DNA of 64,000 bases, from positions 186,001-250,000 of the forward strand of contig CANLOW010000004.1 of NCBI GenBank assembly GCA_947493035.1. Reading direction: 5' to 3'. This DNA comes from an uncultured Aquimarina sp. Lineage in GTDB: Bacteria > Bacteroidota > Bacteroidia > Flavobacteriales > Flavobacteriaceae. The number at the start of each line of letters is the position of its first letter. Positions within the stretch are counted from its first letter, which is position 1. This document shows positions 26,247 to 37,029 of this stretch, piece by piece. The translations under genes and the position numbers were made by a program. The notes beneath the pieces were generated by a model. It saw nothing but the letters and a program-made list of their open reading frames with translations. It made no database searches and was not told where the DNA came from.

Positions 26247-27383
26247 ATGATAGCTATCAAAGAAACAGAAAACAAAGAAAAGATTTGGCTCTCTTCACCA
26301 CACATGAGTGGATCTGAAATCCGTTTCATTAACGATGCATTTGATAACAATTGGATTGCTCCTTTGGGACCAAATGTAACTGGCTTTGAAAATGACCTTG
26401 AAAATTATCTGGGTTTTGACAAGCAAGTTGCCGCATTAAGCTCAGGAACAGGTGCAATACATTTAGGTTTAAAAAAGCTAGGTGTCAGCAATGATGACTT
26501 GGTAATATGCCAATCACTAACTTTTGTTGCTACTGCTAACCCTATATTATATTTAGGCGCTAACCCTATGTTTGTAGATAGCGAAAGAGATACTTGGAAT
26601 TTGTGTCCTATAAAACTTGAAGAAGCTATAAAAAGTTGTATCTCTCAAGGAAAAAAACCAAAAGCTATTGTTGCTGTTCATTTATATGGTATGCCATATA
26701 AAGTAAATGAAATAAATAAAATTGCAGCAGAATACAATATCCCAATACTAGAAGACAGTGCTGAAGCATTAGGCAGTAAATACCTAGACCAAAATTGCGG
26801 AACTCTAGGCGACATTTCCATACTTTCTTTTAATGGAAACAAGATCATAACAACTTCAGGTGGAGGAGCTATAATATGCAACAGTAAAGAAGACAAGCAA
26901 GAGCTCATTCACTGGGCTACTCAATCTAGAGATCAAGCGCCCCATTATCAACACAGTGAACTTGGTTTTAACTATAGAATGAGCAATATTGTCGCTGGTA
27001 TTGGAAGAGGGCAAATGACTGTTTTAGACGAACGAATAAAACAAAAAAGAAAAATATATAATTTTTACAAATTAGAGCTTAGCAACTCGAATCTAGAATT
27101 CTTGAATGAGCCAAAGTTTTATTTTTCTAACAGGTGGCTTACTTGTGTATTAACTGAATCTTACGAACATAGAGAAGCAATAAGACTAGCATTATTAGAA
27201 GAGAACATTGAATCTAGACCTATCTGGAAACCTATGCACCAACAACCATTGTTCAAAAACTGTCAAAGTTTTGAAAATGGAGTAGCTGATGATTTATTCA
27301 AAAGAGGAATTTGTTTGCCAAGCGATACAAACATGACTTCTAATGACTTGGAAAGAATAGTTAAAATTATCAAAAACGCATAG
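26247..27383 (+). CDS. DegT/DnrJ/EryC1 (PglE-like) sugar aminotransferase
   Basis: A 378-residue PLP-dependent aminotransferase. It has the family opening WLSSPHMSGSEIRFINDAFDNNWIAPLGP, SSGTGAIHLGLK, HLYGMP, EDSAEALGS and the PLP-binding Lys (K199) in SFNGNKIITTSGGG, and ends with a SRPIWKPMHQQP segment typical of PglE/PseC-like enzymes. It would convert the UDP-4-keto-6-deoxy sugar made by the adjacent dehydratase (3 bp downstream) into a 4-amino sugar, with glutamate as amino donor. With the PglD-like gene this gives a UDP-diacetyl-bacillosamine-type product. It is the first gene of the plus-strand arm. Confidence 0.9.
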   Translation: MIAIKETENKEKIWLSSPHMSGSEIRFINDAFDNNWIAPLGPNVTGFENDLENYLGFDKQVAALSSGTGAIHLGLKKLGVSNDDLVICQSLTFVATANPILYLGANPMFVDSERDTWNLCPIKLEEAIKSCISQGKKPKAIVAVHLYGMPYKVNEINKIAAEYNIPILEDSAEALGSKYLDQNCGTLGDISILSFNGNKIITTSGGGAIICNSKEDKQELIHWATQSRDQAPHYQHSELGFNYRMSNIVAGIGRGQMTVLDERIKQKRKIYNFYKLELSNSNLEFLNEPKFYFSNRWLTCVLTESYEHREAIRLALLEENIESRPIWKPMHQQPLFKNCQSFENGVADDLFKRGICLPSDTNMTSNDLERIVKIIKNA

Positions 27384-27385
27384 AC

Positions 27386-29296
27386 ATGAAAAATTATTTT
27401 GAAAGATTATCAAAAGTCTACGTTTCCAAATGGATCATACTATCATTAGATTTAGCAATCGTATTAGCTAACTTCTTTATTTCTAACTTACTTTATTTCG
27501 GAGTAAACAAAAGACCTGAATTTTCAGATTTTGAGGGATTACCAATAATAGCTATTATATCATTAATTTCTTTTTTCTGTTTAAGCTCTTATGAGTGTGT
27601 TATCAGACATTCAGGAATTAATGACATCCTTAGAATTATTTTCGCATCTATTTTTATTCATTTTTTAAGTGTAACTAGTTTCTTTATTGGAGAAAATAGC
27701 GCCAATTTTTTTATAGCTTCTGCTAGTGTTATTTTATGGATGCACTTCGCACTAAATGTAACTTTTCTAGTATTTAGCAGAATGGCGATTAAATTTGTAT
27801 ATGGTATATTCTCTAAAATATATCTTAACAAAAAAAGAACAACAAACATCCTTATATACGGAGCAGGTGCAGCGGGGTTTAATTTATTAAATACTATTAA
27901 AAGTGACCCTGACAGCAAGCTTTCTGTTGCAGCATTTGTTGATGATGATATTTCTAAAAAAGGAAAGATAATTAATGGTGTACGTGTAATTTATTCTAAT
28001 AAAATAAATGAAGATTTTATAAAACGTCATTCTATAAAAGAAGTTATTATATGCATTCCTAGCATAGATTCTAAAGGGCTATCAAACATATTCAGCAACT
28101 TAGAAAAATTACCTATTAAATTAAAAAGAATACCTCCTGTTCAATCATGGATTAATAACGAACTAAGTATTTCTCAGGTAAAAGAAGTTCAAATTGAAGA
28201 TTTACTTGATCGTAATGTAATCACTGTAAAGAATGCTAAAGTAATTCAAGGTATTAATAATAAAACAGCTCTAATTACAGGAGCTGCTGGGTCGATTGGT
28301 AGTGAAATTGTAAGACAACTAACAAAGTATGATTACAAAAATTTAATCCTAGTAGACCAAGCCGAATCAGCACTATATGATGTGCAACAGGAATTAAAGA
28401 GAAACAAATTTGAAAACATAACTTGTATAGTCGCTGATATCAGGGATTATTCAAGAATGGAACGTGTATTCAGAAAACACAAACCTAACCTAGTTTTCCA
28501 TGCTGCTGCATACAAACATGTTCCATTAATGGAAAACAATCCTTGTGAGGCTGTAAATGTTAACATACTTGGAACAAAAAAGATCGCTGATCTTTCTAAC
28601 CGTTACGGAGTTGAAAAATTTGTTTTAGTTTCTACCGATAAAGCTGTAAACCCTACAAATGTAATGGGAGCAACTAAACGTGTTGCGGAAATGTATATGA
28701 AATACATCCAAAAAAATAGCTCTACGAAATACATAACAACTCGTTTTGGTAATGTTTTAGGCTCAAATGGATCTGTTATCCCTTTATTTAAAAAACAAAT
28801 TGAACAGAAAGGTCCCTTAACGGTAACTCATAAAGGAGTAACTAGATATTTTATGACTATTCCTGAAGCTTCTAGACTTGTAATTGAAGCTGGAATTATG
28901 GGTAATGGTGGTGAAATCTATTTATTTGACATGGGTGAGCCTGTCAAAATTTATGATCTTGCTAAGAAAATGATTCGTTTATCTGGATTGCAATATCCAA
29001 ATGACATAGACATTAAGATTGTAGGATTACGTCCAGGCGAAAAACTCTATGAGGAACTTTTAGCTCAAAAAGAAGAAACGCAACAGACATACAATAAAAA
29101 AATACTAATCAGTAAGCATGAAGATATAGACTATGTATATTTCAAAAACAAATTTGAAGATCTAACTGTTGCAAACCTTCTAGATCAAGATGAATTAGTA
29201 GTAAAAAATATTAAAGAAATCGTACCTGAATTTAAGTCTAAAAATTCTATTTATGAAAAGTTTGATCTAACAGAAGAAAAAGAAATATCTCTTTAA
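27386..29296 (+). CDS. Membrane-anchored UDP-GlcNAc 4,6-dehydratase (PglF/WbpM/CapD type)
   Basis: A 636-residue protein with about four N-terminal membrane helices (residues 15-135), a CoA-binding-like domain (YGAGAAGFNLL, about 155-165) and a C-terminal SDR domain. That domain has ALITGAAGSIGSEIVRQL, HAAAYKHVPLMENNP, the catalytic Thr-Asp-Lys (T417-D418-K419 in VSTDKAVNPTNVMGATKR) and TRFGNVLGSNGSV. The length matches the long FlaA1/PglF/WbpM class, which makes UDP-4-keto-6-deoxy-GlcNAc. It is 3 bp after the aminotransferase that would use its product. Confidence 0.93.
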   Translation: MKNYFERLSKVYVSKWIILSLDLAIVLANFFISNLLYFGVNKRPEFSDFEGLPIIAIISLISFFCLSSYECVIRHSGINDILRIIFASIFIHFLSVTSFFIGENSANFFIASASVILWMHFALNVTFLVFSRMAIKFVYGIFSKIYLNKKRTTNILIYGAGAAGFNLLNTIKSDPDSKLSVAAFVDDDISKKGKIINGVRVIYSNKINEDFIKRHSIKEVIICIPSIDSKGLSNIFSNLEKLPIKLKRIPPVQSWINNELSISQVKEVQIEDLLDRNVITVKNAKVIQGINNKTALITGAAGSIGSEIVRQLTKYDYKNLILVDQAESALYDVQQELKRNKFENITCIVADIRDYSRMERVFRKHKPNLVFHAAAYKHVPLMENNPCEAVNVNILGTKKIADLSNRYGVEKFVLVSTDKAVNPTNVMGATKRVAEMYMKYIQKNSSTKYITTRFGNVLGSNGSVIPLFKKQIEQKGPLTVTHKGVTRYFMTIPEASRLVIEAGIMGNGGEIYLFDMGEPVKIYDLAKKMIRLSGLQYPNDIDIKIVGLRPGEKLYEELLAQKEETQQTYNKKILISKHEDIDYVYFKNKFEDLTVANLLDQDELVVKNIKEIVPEFKSKNSIYEKFDLTEEKEISL

Positions 29297-29321
29297 GGTT
29301 AAAAAATAAATTAAAAATATT

Positions 29322-29335
29322 CCGTCACATGACGG
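29322..29335. promoter_or_regulatory. Short palindrome upstream of the wza-like gene
   Basis: CCGTCA and TGACGG flank CA, giving a perfect 14-bp palindrome in an otherwise AT-only spacer, 15 bp before the export lipoprotein start. It could be a small RNA hairpin near the ribosome site or a protein-binding site. No T-run follows, so it is not a strong terminator. Confidence 0.4.
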
Positions 29336-29350
29336 TTTAAAGATCTAATA

Positions 29351-30115
29351 ATGTTTAAAAAAACAATCTACTTTTTCATTAGCTTTTTATTACTTGTAAC
29401 ATCCTGTAAGACTCCTGAAGATGTTATTTATTTTAGTAAAGACCCTGAAATTAAAAAATTCAATCAAGCACAAAAGCCTTACATATTTAGTTTAGATGAC
29501 GAAATAACCATATATGTATCAGCTCTTGATGAAGAAACAGTTAAACCTTTTAATTTAGGCATAAGCTTAAACACTGAAAACAATGACTCCCCTACCTCTA
29601 CAGCACCTAAATATGTTGTTGATGAAGGTGGCTATATACATTTCCCTGTAATAGGAAAAATAAAAGCCGTGGGATTAGATAGGTTCAAGCTACAAGAAGT
29701 CATCACACAAAGACTAAAAGAATATGTTACAGATCCATTAGTCACCGTTTCATCAAATAGTTTCAGAATAACAATATTAGGAGAAGTGAATGCTCCAGGT
29801 AGTTTTTTAATATCAGATGAAAAAACTACTATTCTTGAAGCTTTAGGCATGGCTGGAGATCTAACTATAGAAGGACGCAGAAACGACATTACTGTAATTA
29901 GAAGAAAAGATACTATCAATACATTTCATAAAGTAGATTTAACAAAAAAGGAATTATTTAATTCTCCTGTTTTTTATTTAAATAAAAATGATGTCGTATA
30001 TGTTGAACCTAACGAAAAGAAGGTGCGGAGTTCTAAATATTCTAACACGACCTTTGGAGTATCTCTTAGTGTAATTGGGGTTTTGTTATCTGCAATTGCT
30101 ATTATTGCAAGGTAA
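29351..30115 (+). CDS. wza: Wza-type polysaccharide export lipoprotein
   Basis: A 254-residue outer-membrane export protein. The lipoprotein signal peptide is MFKKTIYFFISFLLLVTSCK (lipobox Cys near residue 19), followed by the Poly_export domain (YIFSLDDEITIYVSALDEET ... YVVDEGGYIHFPVIGKIKAVGL, about 45-125) and an SLBB domain (RITILGEVNAPGSFLI, about 135-205). The C-terminus has a hydrophobic helix (TTFGVSLSVIGVLLSAIAIIA), as is common in Bacteroidota and unlike the amphipathic helix of E. coli Wza. It lies 11 bp upstream of the Wzc-like gene, its expected partner. Confidence 0.93.
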   Translation: MFKKTIYFFISFLLLVTSCKTPEDVIYFSKDPEIKKFNQAQKPYIFSLDDEITIYVSALDEETVKPFNLGISLNTENNDSPTSTAPKYVVDEGGYIHFPVIGKIKAVGLDRFKLQEVITQRLKEYVTDPLVTVSSNSFRITILGEVNAPGSFLISDEKTTILEALGMAGDLTIEGRRNDITVIRRKDTINTFHKVDLTKKELFNSPVFYLNKNDVVYVEPNEKKVRSSKYSNTTFGVSLSVIGVLLSAIAIIAR

Positions 30116-30125
30116 AAAAAACTAG

Positions 30126-32459
30126 ATGGCTTTAAAAGAAAACACTAAATCTTACATATCAACTGGTAGCAGTAATACAATGCATGTGATATCAAAATTC
30201 GTTAGTAAGTGGCACTACTTTCTTTTATCGATTTTACTTTTCCTTATCCTTGCATTCATTAAGATAAAATATACTGTTCCTGTATACAATATCTCTGCTT
30301 CAATAGCAATTTCTCAAGATGAAAGTATCAATGATGCTGGCCTTTCTGCTTTCAAGGACTTAGGCACCTTAGATAACAATGTTGTAAAAATTGAAAATGA
30401 AATAAAGTTTTTACAGTCTAGAACCTTAATTTCTAGTGTCGTTAGAAAATTGGATCTTAATATTCAATATTTTCTTCAAGGATCAATTCTCAATACTGAA
30501 CTTTATGATGAAACCATTATAGAATTCAATTTTTTAGATGAAAAATTAAGAGATAACCATGAAAGTATAGTTACTTATAATGTAAAGATAAATTCTGAGA
30601 CATCATACTCTTTTGTTGAAGGGGAACAAGTTTTAAGCACACATACTTTTGGAAATAAAATAAAAACCGTTCTTGGAGAAATTATTGTGACCCCTATCTC
30701 AAAAAACATAAAAGATTATATAGGGCAAGTCGTTATTATTAAAGTTACACCAATAAAAGAAACCGTAGAATCGTATAAGAGAAAACTGTTCATCTTTCAA
30801 GCTGGCCAAAACTCTTCTGTAGTAAACATTGGACTAAATAATCCTATCAAAGAGAAAGCAGTTAATATCATTAACAGCTTAATAGACGAATATATTTTAG
30901 CCACAATTAAAAACAAAAAAAGAGTTTCAGAAAAAACAGCTAAATTTATAAAAGAGCGTATAAAACTTATTTCCGGTGATCTCTCAGAAGTCGATAATGA
31001 AGCCGCTGGTTATAAGTCGAAGTTTGGTCTTACTAATAATGTTGATGCCCAAACACAAATGGTAGCAGCCATAGACTCTGAAAATGCTCAGAAAATAGGA
31101 TCGCTACAAACACAATTAAGCCTTTTAGCTTCTATGAAGAGATTCATAACTAGTGAAGAAGCGAAAAATGACCCCATTCCTCCTAATTTAGGTTTTGATA
31201 ACCCAACCATAAGTAGTGATGTAGCAAGATATAATCGATTAATCTTCCAAAGAAAAAGACTCCTCAAAACCTCTAGTGAAAAAAACCCCGTAGTAATAAA
31301 TGTAACAGAGCAAATAGAAGGTGTTAGGCAAATACTAATCAGTAGCTTAAAAAGTTTAAGATCATCAATTAAGATTAGATTAAACAGCTTACAAACACAG
31401 GATAAATATTTTAGCGGAAAACTATATAGTGCACCTATTAGACAAAAAGACTTAAGAGAAATAGAAAGAGAGCAAACAGTAAAAGAGCAACTATATCTTT
31501 ATTTACTTAAGAAAAGAGAAGAAGCAGAGATTACAGGTCATGTTACCGTAGCTGATTGTCGAATCATAGACAGAGCTTCTGTTTTAAGTTCTAAGAAAGT
31601 ATCTCCTAAAAGATTAAATCATTACGCAGGAGGCTTCTTAATAGGTTTTTTAATTCCTTTTTTAATCATTTACCTTAAAGAATTATTCAATAGTAAAATA
31701 GATTCTGTAGATGATCTAGAAGCTTCTACTGATATTTCGATAGTCGGAACAATACCGAGATTCAAAAAAAGAAAAGATATGATCATTAAAGACAATGATC
31801 GATCTCAAATAAGTGAAGCGTTTAGAATTTTAAGAACTAATATTGATTTTTTACTTAAATCAGCTCCACAAGATAGTGCTAAAACAATACTCGTTACTTC
31901 TTCGATATCTGGAGAAGGAAAAACATATACATCTTTTAATTTATCTAAAGTTCTTTCCTTTTTAGAAGGAAGAGTAATTCATGTAACTACTGATTTTAGA
32001 GACCCAAAACTTAACAAGTATCTTGATTTACCTAAAGAAGAAGACCAAAAAGGTTTTACGAACTTTATAGTAAATAAAAACTTAAAACCTCATGAAGTTA
32101 TAGAAGAATCTATAATTCAAGACAATATAGACATTTTAAGAGCTGGAAAAATCCCTCCGAATCCTTCAGAACTTCTAGTAGACCCTAGAGTGTCTGAAAT
32201 GTTCGACTATTTGAAAAAAAATTATGATTATATCATAATGGATAGCGCTCCAGTAAAATTAGTCACTGACACATTGTTATTGGAAGAATATATAGACTTA
32301 ACACTTTTCATTGTTAGAGAATCTTATACAGAGAAAAAGCTTATCAAAAACATTGAAAAGCTTAAAGCAGAAAAAAGACTACCGAATATTGCTATACTAC
32401 TTAATGGAGAAGAAGACAAACCAGGAAATTATGGTTACGGCTATGGTAATAACAATTAA
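30126..32459 (+). CDS. wzc: Wzc-type tyrosine autokinase / polysaccharide co-polymerase
   Basis: A 777-residue inner-membrane protein. The N-terminal Wzz domain is flanked by membrane helices at about residues 31-48 and 500-520, with a coiled-coil periplasmic part and GNVR-like region between. The C-terminal BY-kinase domain has Walker A SGEGKT (G596-T600), Walker B IIMDSAP (D706) and a short C-terminal tyrosine cluster (Y769, Y771, Y773) for autophosphorylation. The Walker A' site reads VTTDFRDPK; the first Asp of the usual D-x-D-x-R is Thr. It would control chain length and export together with the Wza-like protein. Confidence 0.93.
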   Translation: MALKENTKSYISTGSSNTMHVISKFVSKWHYFLLSILLFLILAFIKIKYTVPVYNISASIAISQDESINDAGLSAFKDLGTLDNNVVKIENEIKFLQSRTLISSVVRKLDLNIQYFLQGSILNTELYDETIIEFNFLDEKLRDNHESIVTYNVKINSETSYSFVEGEQVLSTHTFGNKIKTVLGEIIVTPISKNIKDYIGQVVIIKVTPIKETVESYKRKLFIFQAGQNSSVVNIGLNNPIKEKAVNIINSLIDEYILATIKNKKRVSEKTAKFIKERIKLISGDLSEVDNEAAGYKSKFGLTNNVDAQTQMVAAIDSENAQKIGSLQTQLSLLASMKRFITSEEAKNDPIPPNLGFDNPTISSDVARYNRLIFQRKRLLKTSSEKNPVVINVTEQIEGVRQILISSLKSLRSSIKIRLNSLQTQDKYFSGKLYSAPIRQKDLREIEREQTVKEQLYLYLLKKREEAEITGHVTVADCRIIDRASVLSSKKVSPKRLNHYAGGFLIGFLIPFLIIYLKELFNSKIDSVDDLEASTDISIVGTIPRFKKRKDMIIKDNDRSQISEAFRILRTNIDFLLKSAPQDSAKTILVTSSISGEGKTYTSFNLSKVLSFLEGRVIHVTTDFRDPKLNKYLDLPKEEDQKGFTNFIVNKNLKPHEVIEESIIQDNIDILRAGKIPPNPSELLVDPRVSEMFDYLKKNYDYIIMDSAPVKLVTDTLLLEEYIDLTLFIVRESYTEKKLIKNIEKLKAEKRLPNIAILLNGEEDKPGNYGYGYGNNN

Positions 32460-32497
32460 CTGATTTTGCTATTTTAAAAATAGAATACTCGTTACAC

Positions 32498-32525
32498 AAA
32501 AGCTATTCAAATTTGAATAGCTTTT
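32498..32525. terminator. Bidirectional terminator after wzc
   Basis: A perfect 28-bp palindrome with arms of 14 bp (32498-32511 and 32512-32525; a few central pairs would open as the loop), A-rich on the left and T-rich on the right. It lies 38 bp after the Wzc-like stop and 16 bp after the stop of the convergent TM2 gene, so it can serve both. Confidence 0.85.
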
Positions 32526-32541
32526 ATTTTTGTGTCTATAA

Positions 32542-32766
32542 TTAATTTTTAATAACTCTCCCTTCATCATCTGTAAATTTCCCCAGTATCAAACGAATTA
32601 AATCTATAATCCACCATACGCCAAAACCACCTCCTGAAACCAGCTGAAGTATACCGGTAAAAATCTTACCTACATAAAAACGATGAATTCCTAGTACTCC
32701 TAAAAAGAAGCATAAAACGGTTGCTATTGTAAAACTTTTAGGACTCTTATTCGTAACCACTTCCAT
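32542..32766 (-). CDS. TM2 domain-containing membrane protein
   Basis: A 74-residue protein. The TM2 domain (residues 8-60) has SFTIATVLCFFLGVLGIHRFYVGK, then TGILQLVSGGGFGVWWIIDLIRLI: two membrane helices joined by a short loop with the conserved HRFY motif. The C-terminus (DDEGRVIKN) is also typical of bacterial members. The function is not established. It stands alone between two terminators. Confidence 0.9.
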   Translation of the reverse strand: MEVVTNKSPKSFTIATVLCFFLGVLGIHRFYVGKIFTGILQLVSGGGFGVWWIIDLIRLILGKFTDDEGRVIKN

Positions 32767-32859
32767 TTTTTGCTTTAAATATATAATTTTCTAGCTAATC
32801 GTAATATGTTTAAAACATTTTCAAACAATATTATCAAGCTCATAGACACTAAACAAAAA

Positions 32860-32890
32860 AACCTACTAGGCCTTGAAGACCTAGCAGGTT
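32860..32890 (-). terminator. Intrinsic terminator of lepA
   Basis: An 11-bp stem (32860-32870 and 32880-32890, one G-U pair on the minus-strand transcript) with a 9-nt loop, followed on the minus strand by a run of six T at 32854-32859. It lies 44 bp after the lepA stop. Confidence 0.8.
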
Positions 32891-32933
32891 ATAATTTTTT
32901 ATACTATATACTTAATACTCTGTAGTAAAATTA

Positions 32934-34730
32934 CTAATCATTCAATTTCAAGACAGCCATAAATGCCTCTTGAGGAATTTCTACATTCCCAACCTGACGC
33001 ATACGCTTCTTACCTTTTTTCTGCTTTTCTAGTAATTTTCGTTTACGAGAAATATCCCCTCCGTAACACTTAGCCGTTACATCTTTACGAAGCGCTTTCA
33101 CCGTTTCACGGGCTATAATCTTAGCTCCAATAGCAGCCTGAATCGGAATATCGAATTGCTGACGAGGTATCAACTCTTTTAACTTCTCACACATCTTTTT
33201 TCCGATGTCATAAGCATTACTTTGATGTAATAATGCTGACAATGCATCCACTGTATTTGCATTTAGTAATACATCTACTTTTACAAGCTTAGAAGCACGC
33301 ATACCAATAGGAGAGTAATCAAATGATGCATATCCCTTAGAAACGGTCTTTAAACGGTCATAAAAATCAAATACAATCTCTGCTAAAGGCATGTCGAATG
33401 TTAACTCTACACGCTCAGTAGTTAAATACGTTTGATTTGTTATTTCCCCACGCTTTTCAATACACAAAGACATTACATTACCTACAAAATCAGATTTCGT
33501 AATAATAGTTGCTTTAATATATGGCTCCTCTACTCTATTCATAGTAGAAGGATCAGGCAAATCTGATGGATTATTTACCAGGATTGCCGTATCGGGATCT
33601 TTATTGGTATAGGCATTATAAGAGACGTTAGGCACCGTAGTAATCACCGTCATATCAAACTCTCGCTCTAAACGCTCTTGAATAATCTCTAAGTGTAACA
33701 TCCCTAAGAATCCACAACGAAAACCAAAACCTAAAGCCGCCGAACTTTCTGGTTGAAATACCAAAGAAGCATCATTCAACTGTAATTTCTCCATAGAAGA
33801 ACGTAAATCTTCGTAATCTTCAGTATCCACAGGGTAAATACCTGCAAATACCATTGGCTTCACATCCTCGAAACCACCAATCATTTCTTGGGTAGGATTA
33901 GTAGCATCCGTAATCGTATCTCCTACTTTTACTTCACGAGCATCTTTAATTCCTGTAATTAAATACCCAACATCCCCAGTTTTAATCTCTTTTTTAGGAA
34001 CTTGATTCAACTTCAACGTTCCAACTTCATCAGCCCCATACTTTCCTTCAGTGGCCATAAATTGGATCTGCTGATTCTTCTTTATAGAACCATCAATCAC
34101 TCTAAAGTACGTTTCAACTCCGCGAAATGGATTATACACCGAATCAAAAATCAATGCTCTTAGCTGCCCTTCAGGGTTCCCTTTAGGGGCTGGAACACGT
34201 TTAATAATGGCTTCTAATATTTCTGTAATTCCTATACCCGTTTTAGCACTTGCCGGAATTACCTCTTCAGGATCACAACCTAATAAATCAACAATATCAT
34301 CAGTTACCTCCTCTGGATTTGCACTTGGTAAATCAACCTTATTTAAGACAGGAATAATTTCTAAATCATTCTCTAAAGCCAAATACAAGTTTGAAATCGT
34401 TTGTGCCTGTATACTCTGTGCAGCATCTACTACCAGAAGTGCACCTTCACAAGCTGCAATAGAACGTGAAACCTCATAAGAAAAATCGACATGACCAGGT
34501 GTATCGATCAAATTCAATATATACTCTTGACCTTCATGAGTATATTCCATTTGAATGGCATGACTCTTAATCGTAATACCGCGCTCACGTTCCAAATCCA
34601 TACTATCTAATAACTGTGCTTGTGCTTCACGCTTAGTTACTGTAGCTGTTTCATCTAATAAACGATCTGCCAAAGTACTTTTACCATGGTCAATATGTGC
34701 AATAATGCAGAAGTTACGTATATGCTTCAT
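32934..34730 (-). CDS. lepA: Elongation factor 4 (LepA) GTPase
   Basis: A 598-residue translational GTPase with full-length LepA layout. The G domain has [15 protein letters not shown] (G1), [11 protein letters not shown] (G2), [11 protein letters not shown] (G3) and NKVDL (G4). A beta-barrel domain, EF-G-like domains III and V, and the LepA-specific C-terminal domain with [18 protein letters not shown] and [14 protein letters not shown] follow. It acts on stalled or mistranslocated ribosomes and in assembly of the 30S subunit. It appears to be transcribed alone, with a terminator downstream and a repeat-containing gap upstream. Confidence 0.98.
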   Translation of the reverse strand: MKHIRNFCIIAHIDHGKSTLADRLLDETATVTKREAQAQLLDSMDLERERGITIKSHAIQMEYTHEGQEYILNLIDTPGHVDFSYEVSRSIAACEGALLVVDAAQSIQAQTISNLYLALENDLEIIPVLNKVDLPSANPEEVTDDIVDLLGCDPEEVIPASAKTGIGITEILEAIIKRVPAPKGNPEGQLRALIFDSVYNPFRGVETYFRVIDGSIKKNQQIQFMATEGKYGADEVGTLKLNQVPKKEIKTGDVGYLITGIKDAREVKVGDTITDATNPTQEMIGGFEDVKPMVFAGIYPVDTEDYEDLRSSMEKLQLNDASLVFQPESSAALGFGFRCGFLGMLHLEIIQERLEREFDMTVITTVPNVSYNAYTNKDPDTAILVNNPSDLPDPSTMNRVEEPYIKATIITKSDFVGNVMSLCIEKRGEITNQTYLTTERVELTFDMPLAEIVFDFYDRLKTVSKGYASFDYSPIGMRASKLVKVDVLLNANTVDALSALLHQSNAYDIGKKMCEKLKELIPRQQFDIPIQAAIGAKIIARETVKALRKDVTAKCYGGDISRKRKLLEKQKKGKKRMRQVGNVEIPQEAFMAVLKLND

Positions 34731-34749
34731 GTATCTATTTCAATTATTT

Positions 34750-34853
34750 GGCGGGCTAAACCGGGCTTTCGGCTATATCTTTTTATCTATAAACTTCGCA
34801 TGCGCTTCGTTTGACAAAAAGGATGCCGCCTCTATCCCTGCCCGAAGGCTATC
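34750..34853. repeat. GC-richer palindromic intergenic repeat
   Basis: A stretch of about 100 bp with much higher GC than its surroundings. It holds matching outer parts (GGGCTTTCGG ... CCCGAAGGC), inner arms ATCTTTTT and AAAAAGGAT, and a central CGCATGCG palindrome. This layout resembles short palindromic elements that I recall as dispersed in Flavobacteriaceae intergenic regions; that recall is not checked. It lies between lepA and the atpC terminator. Confidence 0.45.
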
Positions 34854-34915
34854 ATGCAAAGATAGGACATTGTTTATTGATTACGAACGAACAAAGTACA
34901 AATAGAAGTCTCCAT

Positions 34916-34963
34916 AAAATAAGAAAAAGGCTATTTCTCTCGAAATAGCCTTTTTCTTATTTT
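34916..34963. terminator. Strong terminator of atpD-atpC
   Basis: Perfect 21-bp arms (34916-34936 and 34943-34963) with a 6-nt loop CTCTCG, A-rich on one side and T-rich on the other. It lies 15 bp after the atpC stop on the minus strand. Confidence 0.9.
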
Positions 34964-34978
34964 ATATAATCTAAAAGA

Positions 34979-35257
34979 TTAGTCTGCCAATACTACAGCT
35001 TTGTTATCTGCAAATTGAAAAACACCACCTTTTATTGTATATTCTAGTCTATTATCTGATTCACTCTTAGAAAGAATCTTTGTTGTTTCTTCACTTAAAC
35101 CTTCAGCAGAAATCTTCACTTTCCCTGCTTCTAATGTAGAAATGATATCTGCATGATTATCTAACACTTGAAACTCTCCATCGATACTAGGTACCGCTAC
35201 AGAAATTACATCTGCATTAAAAACAATTCTTTCTGGTGTTATAATTTCTAATTTCAT
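34979..35257 (-). CDS. atpC: F1Fo ATP synthase epsilon subunit
   Basis: A 92-residue protein covering the N-terminal beta-sandwich domain of the epsilon subunit: MKLEIITPERIVFNADV, VPSIDGEFQVLDNHADIISTLEAGKVKI, and YTIKGGVFQFADNKAVVLAD at the end. The C-terminal helical hairpin found in E. coli epsilon is absent, as is usual in Bacteroidota. It couples the rotor to F1. It follows atpD by 74 bp; this pair is separate from the other atp genes, which are not in the window. Confidence 0.96.
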   Translation of the reverse strand: MKLEIITPERIVFNADVISVAVPSIDGEFQVLDNHADIISTLEAGKVKISAEGLSEETTKILSKSESDNRLEYTIKGGVFQFADNKAVVLAD

Positions 35258-35331
35258 ATCAATTAGTATTAAGAATTGAGATATGAGAATTGAGACTATC
35301 TAACATCTCACTTCTCAAACCAAATATCTAA

Positions 35332-36855
<1,524 letters not shown>

Positions 36856-36922
36856 TTACTGATTATAAAGAATACTAAATGGCTTTATGCGAATAACGCA
36901 ATACACCCTAGTTTTCAAGGCG

Positions 36923-36951
36923 CAAATATAGTTTTTTAATTTTAAACCAAA
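36923..36951 (-). promoter_or_regulatory. Candidate promoter of atpD-atpC
   Basis: On the minus strand a TATATTTG box (36923-36930) matches the Bacteroidota -7 consensus TAnnTTTG. A TTTG (36948-36951) lies 17 bp upstream as the -33 element. Transcription would start about 75 bp before the atpD ATG. Confidence 0.6.
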
Positions 36952-36975
36952 CAAGGTTTTAAACAGATTTGCAGC

Positions 36976-37013
36976 AAATAAAAAAAGGAAGCGATTGCTT
37001 CCTTTTTTTATTT
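36976..37013. terminator. Intrinsic terminator of glmS
   Basis: A 17-bp stem (36976-36992 and 36997-37013) with the 4-nt loop GATT and A-rich/T-rich flanks. It lies 16 bp after the glmS stop on the minus strand and upstream of the atpD promoter. Confidence 0.88.
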
Positions 37014-37029
37014 ATTATATGACAGATAA

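Noticed and set aside
34705..34905. 66-residue plus-strand frame over the lepA start and the palindromic repeat
   Set aside because: Half of it is antisense to lepA and the rest is the repeat element; not a gene.
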